Positions 36,881 to 46,607 of a stretch of 64,000 bases of DNA are shown here, in pieces. Below the pieces are notes generated by a model. It did not search any database, was not told the origin of the DNA, and saw nothing but the letters and a program-made list of their open reading frames with translations. The DNA comes from Ampelomyces quisqualis (lineage: Eukaryota > Ascomycota > Dothideomycetes > Pleosporales > Phaeosphaeriaceae): contig JAGTXZ010000005.1 of NCBI GenBank assembly GCA_018398575.1, positions 2,728,001-2,792,000 on the forward strand, in the 5' to 3' direction. Each line of letters begins with the position of its first letter. Within the stretch, counting starts at the first letter, position 1. The translations under genes and the position numbers were made by a program.

Positions 36881-36963
36881 TTTTTTCACGGTTTCAGAGT
36901 GCATGTATACACCTCAACCTGTCTCCATTGGACTTGGATGCGCGACTGTGTGGCCCGCACCCA

Positions 36964-37650
36964 TCATCGCGCAACGCATAGGTCGCTGCGAATGACCCAT
37001 TTCTCGCCTCCGAGTACTTGGCGGCCCTCATGCAGCATACAGTCGGCGCCGTGGCGATGCAACAGCGCAAGGCCCACGTCAAGACTCACGACTACGGGAT
37101 TTGGCGAGGGATCTCTGCTCTTCTTTTTTGGCGGGTCGGGGTAGAAGACGGTCCCACCACCGGTGCAGCCAGTGGCAGGAGAGGTTGGGTAGAGTAAAAG
37201 CGTCCAAGTGGTCCGCGCTGGCGTAGGCGGTGTGCCCGGTAGACTCAGGTTATTGGAGTCGTCGTCTGGTACGTGTAAGCGCGGTCGAAGCCGCCCCAGA
37301 GTCTATCGTCCTGGGCTTCGATGATGCTCTGCAGAGCCGTCTGACTCCACAGTCTCTGCGCGAAAGCGGGGTCGTCTATCTGATAGCGGTCGTTCACGCG
37401 CACCGCATCACCTTTCCTGGGCTTGCCGGGCGTAGTCGTGAGGGGAAGGGAAGGGATGAGAGGAAGGACACATAGTTGTTGCACAGTGTCGGTGTCCAGA
37501 AATTGGGGATGGTGACGATGTGTTGGGGTGGCACCTCATTCTGCGGAGGCGCACGGCCAGAGCGCACGAGCCTCTCACTCTTGGCAGCCTTGGCAGCCTT
37601 GGCAGCCCTCGCAGCCTTCGCAGCCTTCACAGCCTTCGCCGCCTTCGCAG
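36964..37650 (-). pseudogene. Broken 2-oxoglutarate/Fe(II) oxygenase (prolyl 4-hydroxylase-like)
   Basis: Three pieces of one family are found in order on the minus strand but in different frames. The first reads IVTIPNFWTPTLC...YVSFLSSLP (about 37,540-37,430). The second reads TTTPGKP...GDAVRVNDRYQIDDP...LWGG (about 37,430-37,280). The third reads DDSNNLSLPG...TVFYPDP...HRHGADCMLHEG...EKWVIRSDL to a stop at 36964. The first shift sits in a CTTCC-CTTCC duplication. At the second break, about 20 residues that normally contain the HxD iron-binding pair are missing. The distal His (in LHEG) and the 2OG-binding basic residue region remain. The start is not defined; an Ala/Lys-rich stretch precedes the first piece. 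It lies tail-to-tail with the amidohydrolase, 83 bp away. A sequencing error could explain one lesion but hardly both. Confidence 0.7.
37581..37650. repeat. 9-bp tandem repeat encoding Ala-Lys-Ala
   Basis: Around seven to eight units of a GCAGCCTTG-like 9-mer on the plus strand. On the minus strand it reads AAK repeats at the head of the oxygenase pseudogene. Later units drift to GCAGCCTTC. Confidence 0.7.
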
Positions 37651-37863
37651 TCGACCCCCCGCCCTCGGCTGCACTTGCAGGAGCACACCGCGCAACTCTC
37701 CTCCCGCACCCTGCCGCCCTTTCAGTCCCCAGGTAGGACCCGCCGGCCGCTCCTTTGCGCCTGCCGGCCGTGCGACTAACCATGCGCAGACGGCAGCCAC
37801 GCCCGCGACTGCTCCCACTTCGCATCCACTCGCACCACGGCAGGCCATCATGGCGCCGGCAGC

Positions 37864-40800
37864 ATGCTCGTAGTCCACCCCGGCGAGCCCCAGCACCATG
37901 TCCGCGCCAGCACCCGCGCCCACAATGACCCCTCCCACGGCCCCCACCCGCTGCCAGCAACACCTGCCCACCCGCCGCCGCTCGACATGGAAGTCGCGAC
38001 CGACAATGCGACTGCCGCCCTCCTGCCCGACGCCCCTGCCGACCAGCCGTTGAGCCCCGCCCCGCCCATGTCCTTCTCCCAGCCCGCCGACTTGAGCGGC
38101 TTCGCCATGGCCGCGCCCGCCTTTGCCTCGCCTCACCTGGCACCGACCGACTTCGAGACCCTCACCGCTTTTGCCAAGCTGCGCTTCGACGACGGCTCCT
38201 ACTACATGCACACGTACCAGATCATCCTCGGCCGCAACATCGACCTCGCGCGTCGAGACATGCGACGCATCGCCAAGGTCGACCAGCTGCACGCCGACGG
38301 CCAACCGCAAGCCGCCGAGGCGCTGCTCAGCGGCAATGCGAGCAAGAAGCGAAAGCGTCGCCCCGCGCGCAGTGTCATCAGCGAAAAAGGCGGCATCGTC
38401 AGCGCCCCCATCAACCAGATGCCCCTTGAGTACCAGCGCCGCCAGAGCAATGCTTCGCAGTCCATCAGCTCAGCATCGCATGCCGCCGCGGACCCGGCCG
38501 AAGACAAGCCCGTGCAGAGAGCGCCCCAAGCTGTGCTCATGCAGGCCTTTCCCGAGGTCCCTCCGCAGTTCGACGGCCATGTGACGGAGAATCCACAGGA
38601 CTGTCCACTGGTCCCTATACACCCCCATCACGTCACCGCCCGTACTGGCTCGCATGGCCCCAAGGGCATCTCGAGACAGCACGCCAAGATCTTCTTCGAC
38701 TTTGACCACGGCCACTTTGCGATCCAGGTCCTGGGGTCAAATGGCTTGCACCACGAGAATGCGTTCAAGGAGCAAGGAGCGATTGTTCCCCTAGACCATG
38801 GTGATCATTTGGTCATCGGCGCAGTGAACATCGAGTTCTATCTGCCCGACGTTGCACTCACCGAAGACCAGCGCCTCCGCCAGGACTCCGGATCTCGTCC
38901 GATGAGCTTTTCTTTCGAGAATGGCAATGGCGAGCTCGAAAGCGACGAGCACATGGATTCTGGCAGCGAAGGACAATACAGCATAAACCCCAAGCACATG
39001 TTCCATCATCCCATGGCCAACGATTCCGATTCCGACGACCCTCTTGAGGAAGATGATGACGACATGGACGATTACCTTGAACCGGTCCCAAGATCCCAGC
39101 AAAGGCCAGCTCCCAAGCTCAAGATCAAGATTCGGTCAGTATTCCTGCCAAGCCAAAAACATGCCAAAAACATGCCCTGCCTTACGATCGAGCTAACACT
39201 ATCTACAGCGACCCGGCTGCGCAGTCAAAACAAACTAAGAAAGCAAACAAGCGCAAGCACAGTGACATCTCTCCAGAGGATATCCCTTTGAGAAAGCACA
39301 AGAAACACAGGGAGCATAGAGAGCTCAAGGAGTCGAACAGGGAGCTTGTGAAGGAGGCGAAGGCAGCCCAGGAGCCCAAAGTCTCAAAGGAGCTCAAGGA
39401 GAAAGAGCCAAAGGAATCAAAGGAGCCCAAAGAGCCTAAAGAGAAGGGCAAAGCTCCAACTAAAGCAGCATCCAAAGCGCCTATCAAAGTAGAGGAGCAC
39501 GTGGTGCCAGTGTCTCGTGAAACTCCCATACAAGAGAAACCCGAGCCGACCAAGCCCATCCCAAATGACAGTCCGCCGCTATTACGGAAGCCTCTCGAAG
39601 GCGAACTGGAGGCCGGCGGCGAAATCGAAGGGCTCATCACCGAAGAGATGGCCCGTCATCACAACCTACCTGCCTCATTGATTGGCCAGGTTGTTGAGAA
39701 GCGAAAAGGACCTGGGCGTCCACCAAAGGACGGCATTATGTCGAAACGTCAGAGATCCCAACTCGTCAAACAGGCGAGGGAGATTGAGAGGGCCAAAGCC
39801 GCCGGCCTCGACCCGGCTGACATATCTATGCCCTCCATGAAACCAAAGATCACGAAGCGCAAAGATTCCAACGCCGGCGAGGGCGAAGAAGGCGAAGCCA
39901 GGGATTCCACCGAAAATGGCGATGGCACACTGTCTGGTGACAGGAAGCAACTTAAACCTAGCAAGCCTGCTCGCACACCCTCTCCAGAGCCACGCGTGGA
40001 GGACTACACCGAGGAACAACTACAGCGGCCGACTGCTAATTACGTTGTGCTCATCCACGAAGCAATCTCATCCTCCAGCACGGGTCAAATGAATCTCCAG
40101 CAGATTTACAACTACATTGAGAGAAAGTACCCTTGGTACAAATTCAAGACCACAACTAGCGGCTGGCAATCCAGTGTGCGACACAACCTTGGACAACACG
40201 ATGCTTTCGTCAAGGGCGACAAAGAAGGCAAAGGGTTCAATTGGAAAGTCAACCAGGAGGTGTCGATTGAAAAAGAGCGCCGAAAACGGCAAGTCAGCCC
40301 TCCGGCCAACCACGCTCAGCGACAGCCATATTACCCTCCTACTCACAATGGATACCCGACCTATCCGCAACCGAGCTATCCATATCACCCAGGTATTCCA
40401 CCTCACACCAGTATGCCACCTGCGGCGCCCCGGCTGCCCCCAAGCCTCGCAAACTCTCAACCACGTCTACCTCCTAGCATGGCACGTGAGGCCAGTACCA
40501 CTACGCCTGCAATAGTTCAAAATGCGCCTCGGCCTTCGCCATACGCATCTCCGTGGGCCGGGGGAAACACTGCTGGGAGTCCTGCGCCAAATCCGCCTAC
40601 TCCTTACGTACAACCCAATTCTCAGACGCCGCCAGTCAGTTCGGCAAGTGCGGCAAGCGCTCAATATGGTGTGCTGTATCCTACCAGTGCATCTCAGCCA
40701 TACAGTGGTCCACCAGCGACAGCAAGCCCGTATGGCGGTCCTTACGCCACTGCCGGTCCTAGCCCTTACGGACCGGGTCCAAGTCGACCTTATGCACCAT

Positions 40801-41648
40801 ATCCGCAACAGGGACAGCTAACAGCAGCGGCGCCCTCATACCAACCGCCATCGCACGCACAGCCACAGACCGCACACAAGTCTGAGACTGATACCGCTGG
40901 TCGCTACCTCGCAAGCACGCATCCTGATCTCATTCGCCAGCTTGAAGCATTCCGCGAAGTGTATCTCAAGGCAAGGACGGAGCCGGGCGAAGATCGTAAA
41001 GTGGACAACGCCATCAGAGCCTATGTGGACTCTCAATATCCTCGAGATCAACTCACGTCCCCTGAGAAGGCTTTGTTCCAAGCGATCTCGAACATAGAGC
41101 ATTTGGGGAAATACATGGGTAGCGAGCCTGTGGTGCAACAAGCACCTGCCCCTATTGACGTACCGCCAGGAAAAAGCACAACATCTGCAGGCACAGCGGC
41201 GGCCATCGCGGCAGATGCTGCAGCCAACACAACTGCGCCGACTGCAGTCGCACAACAATCTCAAACTCCGACCGAAGGTGCTTCTCAACCGACAAATGAG
41301 CCGCAAAAGTTCACCCCAAACATGATGAGCGCGTCGCCTGCCCCGCATCCGACTGATGCACCGGCGCCCCCTATCCCGTCGCTTCCCCCATCGCATCGCC
41401 CAAGCGTTGAGCCGCTCACGCCTGTACCTGGCTCACCGGCCTTGCAGAACGGAACTCCACTTCGGAGGTCTGTCGTGGAGATTTTTGCAAGTACTGCAGA
41501 CGCGAGCGGCGGCGCGGACCAAGCAGCAAAGTTGGAAAGCGACGATGCGGGATTAGAACTCGAACGGGCGCAAGCAGATCATGGCTCGGCAGGAGAGCGC
41601 ACACATGAGCCTGCTCAAGGCAATGATGTCCAAGCGAAGACGGAGTAG
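37864..41648 (+). CDS. FHL1: FHA and forkhead domain transcription factor, Fhl1-type
   Basis: Exons 37864-39134 and 39209-41648 (3,711 nt, 1,236 aa), with a 74-bp intron using an uncommon GTCAGT donor. An FHA domain is split by a long insert: residues about 103-130 (FAKLRF...ILGRN) and about 240-330 (GISRQHAKIFFDF...HLVIGAVNIEFYLPD). A basic KKRKRRP lies in the insert. After a Lys/Glu-rich linker comes a forkhead domain at about 690-780 (YPWYKF, GWQSSVRHNLG, KEGKGFNWKVN) and a long Pro/Ala/Gln-rich tail. The order FHA then forkhead, and the KEGKG-W-type wing followed by a basic ERRKRQ, match yeast Fhl1 better than Fkh1/2. Fhl1 controls ribosomal-protein genes with Ifh1. The first ATG is uncertain: 37987 is in frame and begins MEVATD. 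Confidence 0.85.
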
Positions 41649-42288
41649 CATTCCTCGTTGCTCCTTCGTTCCCTCCATCCCTTCCACACACCATAATAAC
41701 CAGACTCTCCGTTACGACACGTTACGCATGCATACTCATCATAACCTAGGCGCTCTAGGCTTTTTTACATTGGCGAACAGCGCTAGATACCCGGTGGTCT
41801 CTTTTTGGTTTCAGGCATACAAAAGTGGTTTCTTTTCAAGCGAACTCTTGTCACAGCGTCCGGCACATGTAGCACTACTCCGAGCATTGCATACATAGTG
41901 GCTTGTGAATATACGTGCTCCTTGGTACAGAATAGGAATGCTCGGATTGTGCTGAGACAAAGTTGAGTTCAAAGTATGATCACTTTTCTACCAATTAATC
42001 ATTTACAACCCGATCTTGCATTTGGCATGCTCTTCTTCGTGGATCCTGTACTTTTGGTATCTTGGAGCCGTAGAAAGACAAGTCAGCACGAAAATATATG
42101 CTGCAGTTTTCAAGTGTCATGTGTGAGAATTGTAAGGTATATCCTATCCCGGCGCACCCCGTAGGCCCACAGATGGCGGCCTACAAGTGTCAAATGCCGC
42201 AACCAAAAAGATCAAAGCACGTTCCCACAATCGCTACAACGATGCGCCATACGCCCATTTCCATACATACATCTTCCAATTTCCTCGT
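41649..42288. other. Convergent intergenic region, FHL1 and SNF7 3' ends
   Basis: 640 bp between two converging stop codons. It should hold both 3' untranslated regions. No frame with domain-like content and no structured element was seen. Confidence 0.6.
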
Positions 42289-43130
42289 CTACATGGCCAT
42301 CTCGGCCTGCAACTTCCGCAGCTCCTCCTCCTCATCGTCCTCCTCGACCTGCTGCGCCTTACTCGGGAGCTTCTGATTCGGCGCGGCGGGCAAGCGTCCA
42401 GCTGCCACGGTGTCGTTGACGGGAACATTTCCTGTCTTGAGCATTTCTTCGTCTAGTTTTTCTTGTTGGAGTTCTGCGAGTTCTTCATCGAGTTCGTCTT
42501 CGTCGATGCCTGTCGAGGTTACGCCCGAGGTGATGGCTTCGGAGATTTCTTCGCCGATGGCGTGTTGTTCGCGGAGATCTTCCCTGTGAGTTGAGCGTCA
42601 GTGCGTTACAGTGGTAGGAGAAGGAAAAGGGTTGGGGAAGGATGGGGGAGTTGGGCTGGAGAGCGATTGGGGGAGTGAATGTACATTACGTTATCGACCT
42701 TGTCGATGGTCAGGCCGGCGTGTATCTGCTTCATAGCTGTGCCGGCGTTCTTCATGGCGTCTAGAGTCTCCTTGTTGATGTTTGCGGTTTCGATACTGTA
42801 GATTTCGCGCTCCAGGGTCATGATTTGAGAACTCGTTTGCTCGAGGGAGTGTTCAAATTGCTTCTTCCGCCGTAACGCTGCCTTGGCCGCTATTCCATCA
42901 CGTCAGTATGCCGCTGTCAGCCTGAGTTGCAGGTGTAGGTTCTGGTTACCGTTCTTGTTGGAGGAAACATATTTTCGCGCAATGGTGTCTTGCTCGTCCA
43001 TTTGGTTTTGCAGGTGCTTTTCGCGCTTGTTGAGCATTTCTAGTTGGCCGCGCAGTTGGAGGATGGCTTTCTTGGGCGCTTCCTTCTTGGTCTGCCCGCC
43101 ACCGAACCAACTCATACCCCAGCCGGCCAT
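42289..43130 (-). CDS. SNF7: ESCRT-III core subunit Snf7/Vps32
   Basis: Exons 43130-42950, 42889-42685 and 42583-42289 (681 nt, 226 aa), with introns of 60 bp (GTAACC...AATAG) and 101 bp (GTACAT...CACAG). The protein begins MAGWGMSWFGGG, then a basic helix region (KKAILQLRGQLEML, KREKHL) typical of Snf7 helices alpha1-2, then DKVDNVMEDLREQ spanning the second splice junction, and an acidic C-terminal tail ending EEELRKLQAEMAM, a MIM1-like motif for the Vps4 ATPase. Length matches the family (about 220-240 aa). Snf7 polymerises on endosomal membranes to bud vesicles into multivesicular bodies and, in fungi, also serves Rim101/PacC alkaline-pH signalling. It is divergent from TEN1 with 366 bp between the start codons. 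Confidence 0.93.
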
Positions 43131-43496
43131 TACGATAGTAGTATCTGGAGACTTTCTTTAGCTGTGTGTGATGTCTGGGTAGTGTCGTAGATCCTCTGCA
43201 TGCGCAAGCGGGCTATCAGATATCGGTTTGGCGGGGCAGTGGGGCTATGAGCGGGTCGCACATACGGTTTGAGAGGCGCGGGCACTCGTGTGATTGTATG
43301 CGAGCGAGTGATCTCTAGGGGTCTGAGGCAGCAAGGTGGTTGCAGAATAAGTATTGAAGGGTGCCTGGCAAAGGTCAAGATCGGGCCATGGGGTATGATG
43401 TCGACGCGCTAAAGCTGGCACGTGCGCTGTCGGTTTCGGGCTTAGGTTCCGCCGGCGTATCGTTCAAGTGCACTGCGTGATCTTCTGTTCACCCCA
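43131..43496. promoter_or_regulatory. Shared divergent promoter region, SNF7 and TEN1
   Basis: 366 bp between divergent start codons, so both promoters and 5' leaders must fit here. GC-rich stretches occur, and I see no clear TATA box. A CACGTG-like GCACGTGC lies near 43,420. Confidence 0.6.
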
Positions 43497-43908
43497 ATGT
43501 CGTCTGGCCCTGTCCCTTCAACCCTCTATCGGCTGGGTGATCTTGGACAATGCAAGTCAGGCATGAAAGTTCGCTTTCTTGGCTGGTACTGTCTGGAAAA
43601 ATCTGGTGCAGTCGACCGTGCTAACAGGCAACAGCGTCGATGATTACGATGTCAGAGGTGGAGCTTTGCGCCTTAAACACAAGTACCCGGCCTCAAGCCC
43701 ATTGAGCACCGTGCATGTCAATATCGTACATGTGCTCGAACGATTGAAGCGTCATGAACTGGATGTCGGCACGTGGTTGAATGTCATCGGGTACGTTGGC
43801 CGTCACGAGAGGGCACTCTTCGTGCAAGCTGTGGCCGTCTGGGACGCAGGCGACGTGGATTTGGAGGCCTACGAAAAGGCAGTCGACGACAGAACGCCGT
43901 TGACATGA
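43497..43908 (+). CDS. TEN1: CST telomere-capping complex subunit Ten1
   Basis: Exons 43497-43585 and 43635-43908 (363 nt, 120 aa), joined by a 49-bp GTACTG...CAACAG intron with a GCTAAC branch site. The short protein is a single OB-fold. It starts MSSGPVPSTLYRLGDL, continues MKVRFLGCVDDYDV (Cys formed at the splice), LRLKHKYP, then VNIVHVLERLKRHELDVGTWLNVIGYV and a helical C-terminus. Length and the GTWLNVIGYV block fit fungal Ten1. With Stn1 (and Cdc13/Ctc1) it binds telomeric single-stranded DNA and limits telomerase at chromosome ends. Without the first exon the frame would begin at an internal ATG in intron sequence and lose the first beta strand, so the two-exon model is preferred. Confidence 0.85.
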
Positions 43909-45762
43909 AACTCTTCCACTTAGGAAGCCTGGTTTTACATGCTCGATCACGTGGTTTTTGGGAAGAGAAATACTTTCTGGCTCGATAATGACACTTTCGC
44001 GGCCGACTCCTCTGTGGCTGCGGAAATTGAAAACAGGATACTCGCCACATTGTCGATTTGCGCATGACGCTACGGGAGCTAAGTGTCGCGGAGCTACTGC
44101 CAAATCCCCAAGGTACTGTGAAATGGCTCATGCTTTGACAAATGCGTTGGAACATGGTTTGAGCTTCTGAAATTCATATTGGCAAGCAAATCAGCATTCC
44201 TCGGAGACCTGTGATGAGGATTCCGCGGTCATTCATAGTATGCATGCATGCCAGGCGCCCAACTGACCATATTCATCACACTGACTGAACTCACATGCTT
44301 CTCAGTCGGGGTCACATCCACAACTTCTCCTTTGGACCCATCTCTTTCAGATGCTACGTTAGTTTGCATGTATTATTGCAGTCAAAGGCACCTGTTCCGC
44401 CGTGCGCCTTGTTAACGCCCCAAATTTACGTCCAATATCAAACCTATTAAATGGCTTGTATTGCCAGTATAATCCACGCCTCAGGCGACGATCGAGATTA
44501 CGGTGTAACTTGCATTGAGTGCCTGAATGGGACATGGGTCGTTAAGCGCCTTCATTGGCATCCCACTACGATAGTGTATGAAGAATTGCCAAAGATGGCG
44601 TCCGCGATCACACCACGAATCCATTTAGATTGCGTAGTACACGATATGAAATATAGTGAATGACCGAGACTTCCAATGCCTAGGACGTATTTGTGAGCCA
44701 GCACTCGTGATTAAGAAGCCATCCAAGCAAACCGATAGGTACCCGAAACCACTTGGCCCAGCATCCCCAGCACACGACAACTCCCATTCTCGAGCTACAC
44801 CCCGGGCCCCAGCCCTCATCATCCTCGCCGCAGCGCCGCAGTCACTCTGCCTAACCGCCCCCTCCATCTCCGCCAAGCAAATTACCCGCCGCCCATTTCC
44901 CCCGGGTAGCACAACAGCTGCAGTACGACTTTACCCGCCATTCGATTTCTATTTGCGTTGAAAAAGAAATCTCTCATGAAGCTGCTGCATATGAAAATCT
45001 TTGCCAAAGCTAGCTGGTGGTGCTCTGCTGTGCGCCCATTTCGAAGGGGTGAATAGTGACAAGGGTGTTTTTGGAAATCATCTGTGCCGCGTGTAGCGAC
45101 CGGGAACGTTCCGACTGTTTGATTGCGAAGGGAATGTTCCTACGGCACGGTGTGGCGTGGTGTTGGTGGAAGCGCGGGTTCTTTCCACTGCGGCGCTGCG
45201 GCGATCTTGGGACGCGCTTCGGCTGGGCGATGGAATGGGAGGACGATAGCACGTAGTGAGGATAGTGCGGTAATGTGGTGGCACTGCTGAAGGGGCGGTG
45301 CCGCACAGGGTAAAATTATGGCATATGTGAGCATGACTGATGTCTTGCATGGATGGCAGGTGGCAGTGTTTGTCAGATGCAGATCTGGTGGATTGATTGG
45401 GTTTGGGGTCGGGCTGGGAGAGTTTACTACTTGGGGACTCGTGCGCATCATCGTGATATCTTGAGAAGTTGTGGTGTTTAAATTTCAAGAGGTAGGAATG
45501 TTTCGCCGAAGAGAGTTTCTCTTATGTTTAGTAAATCATTATGTATCTAGTTTCAATCTATAGAATGCTATTACTGGGCGTGTCTCTCAAACGCCAATGT
45601 TTCGAGGGTATCGTTGTGCAAAGAATGAATATAAGATATAGAACAAGAAGGGTAAATAACGGATAGCAAAAGTGCGCAAATCCATGCGATGCAATAGTGA
45701 AGGCCCAGAAACAGCAGACAGTCGGCGAACCACAGCCGTCAAGTATCGGTAGTTCTCAATGC
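43909..45762. other. Gene-free interval
   Basis: 1.85 kb. A frame at about 43,930-44,067 begins at MLDHVVFGKRN and ends ILATLSICA, but it has no visible partner exon or family. A CACGTG palindrome sits at 43948-43953. Overlapping frames of about 100-136 codons at 44,650-45,490 are low-complexity Ser/Pro/Thr/Arg-rich and unconvincing. Confidence 0.55.
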
Positions 45763-46607
45763 TTATTTGCCCGGTCCGAAAACCCAATCTGTAGCAGGGT
45801 TAGCACCTATCTTAAGGAAGTTCAAAGAACAAGACTTACACTGCGCAGCATACTTGACCTCGAAAGTATCTGGTCGTCCCTCACACGTCTTCGGCGCCAT
45901 ACCTCCTGCAGTCTCAAGCCTATACACCGTATCCACCCCACCATTGCTCAAGCCCTTCGTGTCCTTAAGGTACAACCACTTGACCGTACCTTCTCTCTGC
46001 AGCCCCGGACACGCACTCTCTGGCGCAGCGGTCTCGTTGAGCTTTCCAACTTGCGCAATGGGGAATGGGGACGCGGATAATTGGTCGAATGCGAAAGTAG
46101 GAATGGTAGCGTTGGCGCTGATGGGCGCGAAGGTGTGCGTTCCGACGCGGTGATTGTACCCTTGGGATTCCAGATTCCATTCTAGGGCGGAAGGGAATGA
46201 GGAGAGGGCGAGTGCAAGAGGGGAGAGGGAGGGGATTTTCCATTTTGCCATGGGGTCATTGTTGAGCTTCGTGCCGATATCGTAAAGCGCAGCTTGAACG
46301 GTGGTTAGCGACGTAGCGAGCTAAAGACTGGGTGATGGGTCTTACCAACTGCACCTGTAGTGCCAGGAACAGCAGCAGGGTTGCCGCTGAGGCATGTGTA
46401 GTTCTGCGTGCCAATGCCGAGGACGACGTATTTGAGTTGTCCAACTGGGACGGGAAGTTCGCTCGTAGGCATTAATTTGGCGAGTTTGCTGAGATCGCTA
46501 GCGGGCGAGTAGGTCGTATGTTCTTCGCCCTTCCATGGCAGAGCATTTGAAGAAGCTGTGAAGAGCGCAACTGCCGAAAAGGCTGAGGTGAAAGAAGTGA
46601 CGAGCAT
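45763..46607 (-). CDS. Secreted DUF3455-family protein
   Basis: Exons 46607-46346, 46292-45840 and 45788-45763 (741 nt, 246 aa), with introns of 53 and 51 bp; both carry CTAAC branch sites. Residues 1-22 form a signal peptide (hydrophobic, ending near NALP). The mature part has the DUF3455 pattern: LPVPVGQLKYVVLGIGTQNYTC, later ALYDIGTKL, a central WNLESQG, a V-K-W-L-L-K-type block and a final QYWVFGPGK completed by the 26-nt last exon. Four cysteines could pair. Proteins of this family are often labelled malate dehydrogenase in databases without biochemical support. They are secreted, and the function is not established. Confidence 0.85.

Noticed and set aside
37394..38143. Long Arg/Gly-rich frame antisense to the start of FHL1
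   Set aside because: Only its last part (from about 37,540) is real, as the first piece of the oxygenase pseudogene. The rest mirrors the GC-rich FHL1 exon.
35514..41648. A biosynthetic or degradative gene cluster around the amidohydrolase, oxygenase and regulator
   Set aside because: The oxygenase is broken, the regulator is a housekeeping Fhl1-type factor, and no backbone enzyme is present.
43930..44070. Short frame MLDHVVFGKRN...LATLSICA after TEN1
   Set aside because: It looks protein-like, but I found no upstream exon or family, and TEN1 already ends with a normal stop and length.
44650..45490. Overlapping frames of about 100-136 codons on both strands
   Set aside because: Low-complexity Ser/Pro/Arg content, no splice signals that join them, no domains.
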